A stretch of 6,615 nt of DNA from Alterinioella sp963975135. GTDB lineage: Bacteria > Pseudomonadota > Alphaproteobacteria > Rhodobacterales > Rhodobacteraceae. A program made the position numbers and the translations under genes. Position 1 is the stretch's first letter. Each line of letters opens with the position of its first letter. Below are positions 1 through 6,309 of the stretch, piece by piece. The notes under the pieces were generated by a model that saw only the letters and a list, made by a program, of their open reading frames with translations, searched no databases and was not told the DNA's origin. The stretch covers positions 1 to 6,615 of the forward strand of contig CAXBGQ010000178.1 of the NCBI GenBank assembly GCA_963975135.1, given 5' to 3'.

Positions 1-692
1 AGGGGTTCTACCTGGCGGTGGCGACATTGGCGGCGCAGTTCTTCCTGGTCTGGATCTTCAACCGGGTGCCGTGGTTCTACAACTATTCCGCCTCGGGCCA
101 GATCAACGCGCCCGAGCGGATGATGTTCGGGGTGCCGGTGACCGGGCCGAATGCCGAGGTCTGGGTGAAATACCTCTTTGCGCTGGGCTTTGTCATCGTG
201 CTGTCCTGGGTCGCGCGCAACCTGACGCGCGGATCGGTCGGGCGGCAATGGATGGCGATCCGCGACATGGATATCGCCGCCGAGATCATCGGGGTGAACC
301 CGCTCAAGGCGAAACTGACGGCCTTTGCGGTCAGCTCGTTTTTCGTGGGCGTCTCGGGTGCCTTGCTGTTCTCGGTCTTTCTGGGCGCGGTCGAGGTCGG
401 CGAGGCCTACGGCATCTCGAAATCCTTCCTGGTGCTGTTCATGGTCATCATTGGCGGGCTGGGCTCGATTTTCGGCTCCTTCGCGGGTGCGGCTTTCCTG
501 GTGCTGCTGCCTGTCGCGCTGAAGATTCTCGGCGTCGACATGCTGGGTTGGCCCACCGATATCGTGGCGTATATTCAGCTGATCATCGTGGGGGCGTTGA
601 TCATCTTTTTCCTGATCGTCGAACCGCACGGATTGGCGCAGCTGTGGCGGCTGGCCAAGGAGAAACTGAGACTGTGGCCGTTCCCGCATTAG
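1..692 (+). CDS. livM: LIV-type ABC transporter permease, LivM-like (5' truncated by window)
   Basis: Inner-membrane permease subunit of a branched-chain-amino-acid-type (HAAT) ABC importer, which pairs with a LivH-like subunit to form the channel. The reading frame is open from base 3 (GFYLAV...), so the GTG at 18 is internal and the gene starts left of the window; 229 residues are visible. Family signs are the GFYLAVATLA segment, the cytoplasmic coupling loop RDMDIAAEIIGVNPLKAKLTAFAVSS followed by a hydrophobic GVSGAL helix (the EAA-like region that docks on the ATPases), and the GGLGSIFGSFAG motif near the C-terminus. Hydrophobic segments lie around the first 15 visible residues, VKYLFALGFVIVLSWVA, the post-EAA helix, FLVLFMVIIGG, and a last one ending FFLIVEPHGL. 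The tail (LWRLAKEKLRLWPFPH) is basic and probably cytoplasmic. The next gene starts 58 bases later with no terminator between. The family call is firm; the transported substrate is not readable from this subunit. Confidence 0.93.
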   Translation, partial: GFYLAVATLAAQFFLVWIFNRVPWFYNYSASGQINAPERMMFGVPVTGPNAEVWVKYLFALGFVIVLSWVARNLTRGSVGRQWMAIRDMDIAAEIIGVNPLKAKLTAFAVSSFFVGVSGALLFSVFLGAVEVGEAYGISKSFLVLFMVIIGGLGSIFGSFAGAAFLVLLPVALKILGVDMLGWPTDIVAYIQLIIVGALIIFFLIVEPHGLAQLWRLAKEKLRLWPFPH

Positions 693-750
693 GCGGGGCC
701 GGCTGATCGAACGAAGACATCATCGAATAATCCAAGGGAGGACCTAACCG

Positions 751-2031
751 ATGAAGAAACTTCTGACCATGGCCATTGCTGGCCTGATGGCCGCGGGGCC
801 AGCGATGGCGAACGAGCTTGTGTTCCCGTCGCTCAGCTACCGCACCGGGCCTTATGCCGCGGGGGGCATTCCCTTTGCCGATGGCTATGCCGATTATTTC
901 ACGCTGCTGAACCAGCGCGATGGCGGCATCGGCGGCGTGATGACATCCGTGCCGGAATGCGAAACCGCATATAACACCGAGCGTGGCGTCGAATGCTATG
1001 AATCGACCAAGGGCATGGGCGCGCTGGTTTATCAGCCGCTGAGCACCGGCATCACCTATCAGCTGATCCCGCGCGCAACCGCCGACGGTATCCCGATCCA
1101 CTCGATGGGTTATGGCCGCACCTCGGCCGCTGACGGCACCGTTTTCAGCAACGTTTTCAACTATCCCGGCAACTACTGGGATTCGGCCAGCGTGATGATC
1201 AACTACCTGCTCAGCCAGAACGAAGGTTCGCTGGAAGGTCAGAAGATCGCGCTGCTGTATCACAACTCGGCCTATGGTCGTGAGCCGATCCGCACGCTGG
1301 AAGTGCTGTCCGAACAATACGGGTTCGAACTGCTGCAACTGGCCGTGGACCATCCCGGTCAGGAGCAGGGCAACCAGTGGCTGACCATCCGCCGCGAACA
1401 GCCCGACTATGTCCTGATGTGGGGCTGGGGCGTGATGAACCAGGTTGCCGTTCAGGAAGCCGCCAACATCCGCTATCCGATGGATCAGTTCATCGGCAAC
1501 TGGTGGTCGGGTGCCGAGGCGGATGTGATTCCCGCCGGCGACGCGGCCGATGGGTATCTGTCGCTGAACATGAACGGCCTGGGTGACATGCCGGTGTTTG
1601 ACGAGATCCAGGAATACGTGATCGACGCAGGCCTTGCGGCAGGCGACGGTTCGAACCTGGGTTCGGTTCTGTATACCCGTGGCATGTATGCGGCGATGCT
1701 GGCGGCGGAAGCCGTGCGCGTGGCGCAGGAAATGAACGGTGTGGCCGAAATCAACGCCGCCATGATGCGCGATGGGATGGAAAACCTGAACATCACCGCG
1801 GAAATGATGGCGTCCTGGGGCGCGCCGGGCATCGGGCCGGAGTTCTCCGTCACCTGTGCCGACCACGGCGGCACCGGTCAGGGTCGTATCCAGCAGTGGA
1901 ATGCCGCTGATCAGGAATGGATCACGGTGACCGACTTTATCGCACCCGACGATTCCGTGACCCAGCCGCTGATCCTGGAAGACAGCGCCATGTTCGCGGC
2001 AGAAAACAACATCGAACCGCGCTGCAACTGA
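751..2031 (+). CDS. Periplasmic substrate-binding protein of LIV-type ABC transporter
   Basis: A 426-residue exported solute-binding protein of the Leu/Ile/Val-binding type (type I periplasmic fold), which captures substrate in the periplasm and delivers it to the LivH/LivM channel. The start is set by a strong Shine-Dalgarno (AAGGGAGGA, 734-742) eight bases upstream. Residues 1-20 are a Sec signal peptide (MKKLLTMAIAGLMAAGPAMA, cleavage before NEL); there is no lipobox cysteine, so the mature protein should be soluble. The N-terminal lobe carries YRTGPYAAGGIPFADGYADYFTLLNQRDGG (30-59), the usual first-strand/first-helix region of this family, and the interlobe region holds YHNSAYG (170-176). 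The mature protein has four cysteines, 70/82 and 369/425, placed as if for two disulfides. To my recollection this subfamily is often encoded beside CoA-ligase-like genes rather than classical leucine systems, as it is here. The ligand is unknown; an aromatic or other organic acid is an inference from context. Confidence 0.92.
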   Translation: MKKLLTMAIAGLMAAGPAMANELVFPSLSYRTGPYAAGGIPFADGYADYFTLLNQRDGGIGGVMTSVPECETAYNTERGVECYESTKGMGALVYQPLSTGITYQLIPRATADGIPIHSMGYGRTSAADGTVFSNVFNYPGNYWDSASVMINYLLSQNEGSLEGQKIALLYHNSAYGREPIRTLEVLSEQYGFELLQLAVDHPGQEQGNQWLTIRREQPDYVLMWGWGVMNQVAVQEAANIRYPMDQFIGNWWSGAEADVIPAGDAADGYLSLNMNGLGDMPVFDEIQEYVIDAGLAAGDGSNLGSVLYTRGMYAAMLAAEAVRVAQEMNGVAEINAAMMRDGMENLNITAEMMASWGAPGIGPEFSVTCADHGGTGQGRIQQWNAADQEWITVTDFIAPDDSVTQPLILEDSAMFAAENNIEPRCN

Positions 2032-2049
2032 GCCGGTCGATCTGACATC

Positions 2050-2079
2050 CCCGGCGGCGGCAGGTCCGTCGCCGCCGGG
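2050..2079 (+). promoter_or_regulatory. Strong intergenic stem-loop after the binding-protein gene
   Basis: In the 97-base gap between the binding-protein gene and livF there is an inverted repeat with arms 2050-2061 and 2068-2079: 12 pairs, nearly all G-C with one G-U, and a six-base loop AGGTCC. No T-run follows, so it is not a classical intrinsic terminator. Such structures behind binding-protein genes commonly protect the upstream message from 3' decay or cause partial termination, giving more binding protein than ATPase. The fold is seen in the sequence; the role is inferred. Confidence 0.7.
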
Positions 2080-2128
2080 ACCCCACGCAAGACCCTAAAG
2101 GCCTGCTGGACGGGCCGGAGAATTTGAC

Positions 2129-2956
2129 ATGCTGGACGCCGCACCCACCGATCAAGAGACCCTGCTTGAGGTCAACAATATCGAGGTGATCTACAATCAC
2201 GTGATCCTTGTTCTGAAAGGCGTCAGCCTGAAGGTGCCCAAGGGTGGCATCACCGCATTGCTTGGCGGCAACGGGGCTGGCAAGACCACGACGCTAAAGG
2301 CCATTTCGGGGCTTTTGGCCTCGGAACGCGGCGAAGTGACCAAGGGCACGATCCAGTATCGCGGCGACAACGTCGCGCATGCCGATCCCGCCGATCTGGT
2401 GAAACGCGGCGTCGTGCAGGTGATGGAAGGTCGGCATTGTTTCGAGCACCTCACCATCGAGGAAAACCTGTTGACCGGGGCCTATACGACCACCGGCGGC
2501 AAGGGCGCGATCGCGGCCGATCTGGACCTGGTCTATACCTATTTCCCGCGCCTCAAGGAGCGCCGCAAAAGCCAGGCGGGCTATACCTCGGGGGGCGAAC
2601 AACAGATGTGCGCGATTGGCCGCGCCCTGATGAGCCGGCCGGAAACCGTGTTGCTGGATGAGCCGTCGATGGGGCTGGCTCCGCAGTTGGTGGAACAGAT
2701 TTTCGGCATTGTGAAGCGGTTGAACGAGGAACAGGGCGTGACCTTCCTGTTGGCCGAACAGAACACCAATGTGGCGCTGAGATTTGCGCATTACGGCTAC
2801 ATCCTTGAGAGCGGCCGGGTGGTGATGGATGGCCCCGCGCCGGAGCTGCGCGAAAACCCGGATGTGAAGGAATTCTATCTCGGCATGTCCGAGGAGGGTC
2901 GCAAATCCTTCCGCGATGTCCGGTCCTATCGGCGTCGCAAAAGGTGGTTGAGCTGA
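2129..2956 (+). CDS. livF: LIV-type ABC transporter ATP-binding protein, LivF-like
   Basis: Cytoplasmic ATPase subunit that powers the importer, normally as a heterodimer with LivG. The 275-residue protein has Walker A GGNGAGKT at 46-53, Q-loop Gln 97 (VVQVMEGRHCF), signature TSGGEQQM at 153-160 (Thr where the family usually has Leu), Walker B TVLLDEPS at 173-180 and the SMGLAP D-loop. The switch region reads LLAEQN (207-212), with Gln where many ABC ATPases have the switch His; this is normal for LivF and separates it from LivG. HLTIEENL (107-114) is also typical of LivF. The start at 2129 has GGAG at 2117-2120, eight bases away. It is longer than E. coli LivF (about 237 residues) because of an N-terminal lead of about 12 residues and a basic C-terminal tail, RSYRRRKRWLS. 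The next gene's best start lies 14 bases downstream, so translation is probably coupled. Confidence 0.95.
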   Translation: MLDAAPTDQETLLEVNNIEVIYNHVILVLKGVSLKVPKGGITALLGGNGAGKTTTLKAISGLLASERGEVTKGTIQYRGDNVAHADPADLVKRGVVQVMEGRHCFEHLTIEENLLTGAYTTTGGKGAIAADLDLVYTYFPRLKERRKSQAGYTSGGEQQMCAIGRALMSRPETVLLDEPSMGLAPQLVEQIFGIVKRLNEEQGVTFLLAEQNTNVALRFAHYGYILESGRVVMDGPAPELRENPDVKEFYLGMSEEGRKSFRDVRSYRRRKRWLS

Positions 2957-2957
2957 T

Positions 2958-2963
2958 GAGGGA
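2958..2963 (+). promoter_or_regulatory. Shine-Dalgarno deciding the CoA-ligase-like start at 2971
   Basis: GAGGGA lies seven bases before GTG 2971, immediately after the livF stop. The alternatives, GTG 2944 and ATG 2956 (which overlaps the livF stop as TGATG), have no comparable site at proper spacing. The protein beginning at 2971 (MSDFFDQLETR...) also matches the way this family usually begins. Confidence 0.7.
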
Positions 2964-2970
2964 TGGTGCC

Positions 2971-4188
2971 GTGAGTGATTTTTTTGACCAGCTTGAAACC
3001 CGCAGCGCCGATGCGCGCGCCGCGGACCTGGCGAAGGCCTTGCCGGATCAGATTGCCCGCGCGCAGGCGTTGCCGGGCTATGCGGGCGGTCTGGCGGATG
3101 TGGATGCCTCTGCCGTGACGGATCTGGGCGCGCTGGCCCGGTTGCCGGTGCTCAGAAAATCCGAGATCGGCAAGGCGCAGGCCAAGGCGGCCCCTTTGGG
3201 GGGCTTCGCAGGCGCGGCGCAGGGCTTTGCGCATATCTTTCAAAGTCCCGGGCCGATTTATGAACCCGGCAATATCAGCGATGACTGGTGGCGCATCGGG
3301 CGGTTTCTGCATGCCGCGGGCGTCGGTCCCGGTGACATCGTGCAGAACTGTTTTGGCTATCACCTGACGCCGGCGGGGATGATCTTTGAAAGCGGCGTGC
3401 GCGCGGTCGGGGCCACGGTGGTGCCCGCGGGAACGGGTCAGACCGAGCTGCAGGCCCGCGCGGCACATGATATTGGCGTGACCGCCTATGCCGGCACGCC
3501 CGATTTTCTGAAGGTGATCCTGGACAAGGCCGACCAGATGGGGCTGGAGCTGTCGATCACCAAGGCGGCGGTCGGGGGCGGTGCGCTCTTTCCCAGCCTG
3601 CGCCAGGAATATGCCGATCGCGGCATCGCCTGTCTGCAAAACTATGCCACCGCCGATCTGGGCAATATTGCCTATGAAAGCGACGCGGTGGAGGGGATGA
3701 TCGTCGATGAGGGCGTGATCGTCGAGATCGTTCGCCCCGGCACCGGCGATCCGGTTGCTCCCGGTGAAGTGGGCGAGGTCGTGGTGACCACGCTGAACCC
3801 TGACTATCCGCTGATCCGCTTTGCCACCGGCGATTTGTCTGCTGTCCTGCCGGGGATCAGCCCCTGTGGCCGCACCAATTTGCGCATCAAGGGCTGGATG
3901 GGCCGGGCCGATCAGACCACCAAGATCAAGGGCATGTTCGTGCGCCCCGAACAGGTGGCCGATCTGGTTGCGCGCCACGCCGATATTTCGCGCGCCCGCG
4001 TGGTTGCCGAGCGCGAAGGCGAAATGGACGTGATGCAGGTGCAGCTGGAGACATCCGCCGCCGATGCAAGCGTTTATGAACAAACCGTGCTGGATACGCT
4101 AAAGTTAAGGGGGCGAATCGAGATCGTTCCTGTTGGATCCCTGCCAAATGACGGCAAAGTCATCGAGGATCGCCGCAGCTACGAATGA
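2971..4188 (+). CDS. PaaK-like AMP-forming CoA ligase family protein with altered P-loop
   Basis: A 405-residue cytoplasmic protein of the adenylate-forming superfamily, closest in style to phenylacetate-CoA ligase (PaaK, about 435 residues). These enzymes activate a carboxylate with ATP and join it to CoA. Start GTG 2971 is preferred over in-frame GTG 2944 and ATG 2956 because of its Shine-Dalgarno. Recognisable core motifs, in order: VGGGALFP (201-208), like the PaaK GAEPW region; NYATADLG (224-231) at the A5 position, with Asp where Glu is usual; LIRFATGDL (281-289), containing the TGD of A7; the hinge GRADQTTKIKGMFVRPEQV (311-329), with the Arg-x-Asp of A8; and NDGKVIEDRR (393-402), whose Lys396 sits where the A10 catalytic lysine is expected. 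The phosphate-binding loop, normally SSGTTG, reads QSPGPIYEPG (91-100) and lacks the Ser/Thr/Gly pattern. It follows a LIV-type transporter, suggesting it acts on the imported acid. Family is sure; substrate and even ligase activity are not. Confidence 0.87.
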   Translation: MSDFFDQLETRSADARAADLAKALPDQIARAQALPGYAGGLADVDASAVTDLGALARLPVLRKSEIGKAQAKAAPLGGFAGAAQGFAHIFQSPGPIYEPGNISDDWWRIGRFLHAAGVGPGDIVQNCFGYHLTPAGMIFESGVRAVGATVVPAGTGQTELQARAAHDIGVTAYAGTPDFLKVILDKADQMGLELSITKAAVGGGALFPSLRQEYADRGIACLQNYATADLGNIAYESDAVEGMIVDEGVIVEIVRPGTGDPVAPGEVGEVVVTTLNPDYPLIRFATGDLSAVLPGISPCGRTNLRIKGWMGRADQTTKIKGMFVRPEQVADLVARHADISRARVVAEREGEMDVMQVQLETSAADASVYEQTVLDTLKLRGRIEIVPVGSLPNDGKVIEDRRSYE

Positions 4189-4207
4189 TCCCGAACGCCT
4201 TCTTTTT

Positions 4208-4216
4208 AAAGGAGGA
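4208..4216 (+). promoter_or_regulatory. Near-consensus Shine-Dalgarno for the caspase-fold protein
   Basis: AAAGGAGGA ends six bases before GTG 4223. It is among the strongest ribosome sites in the window and fixes the start there. The longer in-frame ATG at 4133 would overlap the ligase gene by 56 bases and would bury the signal peptide behind 30 polar residues. Confidence 0.85.
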
Positions 4217-4222
4217 TTTCGC

Positions 4223-6292
4223 GTGAAATCGTTTATTCAGACCCTGTTTTTCGTGTCCCTCGCGCTGCCAGCATATGCCGATACGGCGCTGGTGGTGGGC
4301 AGCGTGGACGCATCCGCCACCACCAGCTATGGCGCGCCGCGCTATGTCGGAACCGCATTGCAGCCGCTGGATCAGGCCGGGTTTGATGTTGTTTCCGCCT
4401 TTGATGCCGATGCCGAAACGCTGCGCGAGTTGGTCTCGCAACTTGCGGCGACGGGCGAGGAAGACCGGTTGGTTGTCGTGCTGGCGGGGCGGTTCGTGAA
4501 TTTTGGCGGGCTGACCTGGTATCTGGGCCGCGATGCGGGCGCGCAGGATCTGGGCAGCGTATCGGGCGCGGGTATTCCGGTGCAATTGTTGCTCGATATT
4601 GCCGCCGGGGTCGAGGGTGGGGCCATCGTGTTGTTGGGGCCAGAGGATCAGGGCGTGCCGCTTGGTGCGGGACTGTCCGAGGGGCTGGGCAACATCGACG
4701 TGCCCGAAGGCGTGACGCTGGCCTCGGGGCACCCCGCCGCCGTGGCGCGCTTTGCGTCGCGTGATCTGCTGGTGCCGGGCCGCCCGATCCGAGATGCCTT
4801 TGCGGCCGCGCCGGGGCTGAACGTGGTGGCGTTGAACGAGCCGTTCGAGCCCTTTATCCCCTCGCCCATTGCGGTGCCCGTTATTCCGCCCGCCGATCAA
4901 TCCTACTGGGAGGCAATGGTCGGGCTGGACAATATCTTTGCCTATCAGGCCTATCTGAACCGGTATCCAAACGGCTATTACGCCGCCGAGGCGCGCAGCC
5001 GGATCGCGGCATTGCAACCGCCCGAGCCGCAATTGACGCCAGAAGAGGTTGAGGCCGCATTGGGCCTGACGCGAAACCAGAAACGCGATATCCAGCGCGA
5101 TCTGGAGGTGCTGTCCTATTACACCAGCGGCATTGACGGGCTCTTTGGGCCCGGGTCGCGCGGGGCAATTCGGGCCTGGCAGCAGGCCAATGGATTGCCG
5201 GTCACCGGCCATCTGGATGCGGCGCAGATACAGCGCCTGTCGGATCAGGGCGATGTCCGCCGGGCGCAGATTCTGGCCCAGGACCGGGCCTATTGGCAAC
5301 AGACCGGGGCAGGCAATGATGAGGCCGGAATGCGCGCCTATCTGGTCCGCTATCCGCATGGCGAATTTTCCGATTTTGCACGCGACCGCATTGCCGCGAT
5401 GGAAGAGGCGCGGGCCGAACAGGCCGATATCAATTATTGGAACCAGACCGGGCGCGGAAATGACGAGGCCGGGCTGCGGGCCTATCTGAACCGCTATCCC
5501 AACGGTCAGTTCGCCAATCTGGCACGCCAGCGCCTGGCCGATATAGAGGCCGCGCAGGACCGCGCCTATTGGCAACAGACCGGTGCCGCGGGCACCGAGG
5601 CGGGGTTGCGCGCCTATCTGGGGCGCTATCCCGACGGGATCTTTGCCCAGAGCGCGCGGGCCCAGTTGAACGCGATGACCAATGCCGGCAATCACGCGGC
5701 TGCCTGGCAGGATGCGCAGGCCGCCGATACGATCGCCGCCTACCGGCAGTTCCTCAACGCCTATCCGCAGAGCCCGAATGTCGGGGCGGCACGGGCGCGG
5801 ATCGCGGCCATTCGGATGGACAATCAGGCCTGGCAGCAGGCGCAGAGCATCGACACCGCCGCGGCGTATCGCGATTACCTGAATGCCTATCCAGGCGGGC
5901 GCCATGAAGCCGAGGCGCGGGCGGCCTTGCAACTCATTCGGGCCGATAACCAGGCCTGGCAGGCGGCAAGCGCCGCCGACACCGTGAGCGCCTATCGGCA
6001 ATATCTGGATGCGTATCCGGACGGTCTGTATGCTCAGCAGGCGCGCGACCGGCTGGATGCGCTAGGGGCGGCGGCCGATCCCGCAATCGGGCAGATGTCG
6101 AATGCACAGCTGCAACTGGCGGCCAATAATCTGCGGCGGATCGGGATGCTGCCATCGGGCAATGCGACCGAGGCCGATATCGTTGCGGCGTTGCGGCGGT
6201 ATCAGCGGGCGCGCGGGCTCTCGGTTACCGGCGTCCTGGATCGCCAAACCACGGCGTTGCTGTTTATCGAGGCGCTGGCGGGCGGCAATTAA
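4223..6292 (+). CDS. Exported pseudo-caspase / peptidoglycan-binding / tandem-repeat protein
   Basis: A 689-residue protein. Residues 1-19 form a Sec signal peptide (MKSFIQTLFFVSLALPAYA, then DTALVV), so it acts in the periplasm. Residues 20-205 resemble a bacterial caspase-like (C14) fold: ALVVG at the first strand, LDQAGFDVV as helix 1/strand 2, EDRLVVVLAGRF where active members have the AGHG histidine strand, TWYLGRDA for the usual NYLIPVDA, and AIVLLGPED for the LDACR cysteine strand. Both catalytic residues are missing and the protein has no cysteine at all, so it cannot be a cysteine protease. A Pro-rich linker (206-224) follows, then one 40-residue repeat (225-264), a peptidoglycan-binding-like domain (about 281-343: DIQRDLEVLSYYTSGIDGLFG...GAIRAWQQANGLPVTG), six more repeats (354-614) and a second, more diverged peptidoglycan-binding-like domain (about 626-685: LRRIGMLPSG...LRRYQRARGLSVTGVLD). 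It sits 34 bases after the ligase gene and before a terminator. Function is unknown; a cell-wall scaffold is plausible. Confidence 0.85.
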   Translation: MKSFIQTLFFVSLALPAYADTALVVGSVDASATTSYGAPRYVGTALQPLDQAGFDVVSAFDADAETLRELVSQLAATGEEDRLVVVLAGRFVNFGGLTWYLGRDAGAQDLGSVSGAGIPVQLLLDIAAGVEGGAIVLLGPEDQGVPLGAGLSEGLGNIDVPEGVTLASGHPAAVARFASRDLLVPGRPIRDAFAAAPGLNVVALNEPFEPFIPSPIAVPVIPPADQSYWEAMVGLDNIFAYQAYLNRYPNGYYAAEARSRIAALQPPEPQLTPEEVEAALGLTRNQKRDIQRDLEVLSYYTSGIDGLFGPGSRGAIRAWQQANGLPVTGHLDAAQIQRLSDQGDVRRAQILAQDRAYWQQTGAGNDEAGMRAYLVRYPHGEFSDFARDRIAAMEEARAEQADINYWNQTGRGNDEAGLRAYLNRYPNGQFANLARQRLADIEAAQDRAYWQQTGAAGTEAGLRAYLGRYPDGIFAQSARAQLNAMTNAGNHAAAWQDAQAADTIAAYRQFLNAYPQSPNVGAARARIAAIRMDNQAWQQAQSIDTAAAYRDYLNAYPGGRHEAEARAALQLIRADNQAWQAASAADTVSAYRQYLDAYPDGLYAQQARDRLDALGAAADPAIGQMSNAQLQLAANNLRRIGMLPSGNATEADIVAALRRYQRARGLSVTGVLDRQTTALLFIEALAGGN
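4280..4837 (+). other. Degenerate caspase-like domain (coding region)
   Basis: Encodes residues 20-205 of the exported protein. The strand and helix pattern follows C14 caspase-like domains, but the His position is Gly89/Arg90 and the Cys position falls near Pro140/Glu141. The assignment comes from pattern alignment by eye; a structure prediction would settle it. Confidence 0.55.
4895..5014 (+). repeat. Isolated first copy of the 40-residue W/YL/YP repeat
   Basis: Encodes residues 225-264. It shares Trp at position 5, AYxxYLNRYPNG in the middle and AEARSRIAAL at the end with the six downstream copies. It is separated from them by the first peptidoglycan-binding-like domain, so the domain order is repeat, PG domain, repeats, PG domain. 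Confidence 0.85.
5063..5251 (+). other. Peptidoglycan-binding-like domain 1 (coding region)
   Basis: Encodes residues 281-343. It has the PG_binding_1 hallmarks: a leading helix (RDIQRDLEVL), a central G-x-D-G-L-F-G-P turn, helix GAIRAWQQANGLP, then V-T-G-x-L-D. It is inserted between the first and second copies of the 40-residue repeat. Confidence 0.85.
5282..6064 (+). repeat. Six tandem copies of a 40-residue coding repeat
   Basis: Each unit aligns over exactly 40 residues: protein 354-393, 402-441, 446-485, 491-530, 533-572 and 575-614 (DNA starts 5282, 5426, 5558, 5693, 5819, 5945). The shared pattern is Asp or similar at 1, Trp at 5, Tyr-x-x-(Y/F)-Leu near 18-22, Tyr-Pro near 25-26 and Ala-Arg near 34-35. 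Spacers shrink from eight residues to two. Copies 2-4 of the whole set form one subfamily (YW-QTG, RYP-G); copies 5-7 form another (AW, AYP). The layout of two short helices per unit suggests a TPR/BamD-like superhelix. Copies 2 and 4 are almost identical in DNA at their starts, which points to internal duplication. Confidence 0.9.
6098..6277 (+). other. Peptidoglycan-binding-like domain 2 (coding region)
   Basis: Encodes about residues 626-685 at the extreme C-terminus: LQLAANNLRRIGMLPSGNATEADIVAALRRYQRARGLSVTG-VLD. The helix and the V-T-G-x-L-D ending match domain 1, but the central D-G-x-F-G turn is replaced by PSGNATEAD, so it is more diverged. Confidence 0.75.
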
Positions 6293-6309
6293 CGGCGTGG
6301 CCGAGAAAA

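Noticed and set aside
18..692. GTG at 18 as the true start of the permease gene
   Set aside because: The frame is open upstream to the window edge with family-typical residues (GFYLAV), and a 224-residue LivM would lack its first helices.
601..1866. Open frame of 421 codons on the minus strand opposite the binding-protein gene
   Set aside because: A His/Arg/Gly-rich shadow of a gene with clear family motifs, running into the permease gene as well; no ribosome site of note.
2123..2128. TTGACA as a -35 promoter element before livF
   Set aside because: It abuts the livF ATG, leaving no room for a -10 and a leader upstream of the gene.
2944..2958. GTG 2944 or ATG 2956 as ligase-like gene start
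   Set aside because: Neither has a well-spaced Shine-Dalgarno; GTG 2971 does and gives the family-like N-terminus. ATG 2956 remains a possible secondary start by stop-start coupling.
2926..4083. Open frame of 385 codons on the minus strand opposite the ligase-like gene
   Set aside because: Same kind of shadow in high-GC coding DNA; no motif in its translation, while the + strand frame has adenylate-forming motifs throughout.
4160..6001. Open frame of 613 codons on the minus strand opposite the exported-protein gene
   Set aside because: No recognisable domain, low-complexity Gly/Arg/Ile/Pro composition, and it mirrors the codon bias of the well-supported + strand gene with signal peptide and domains.
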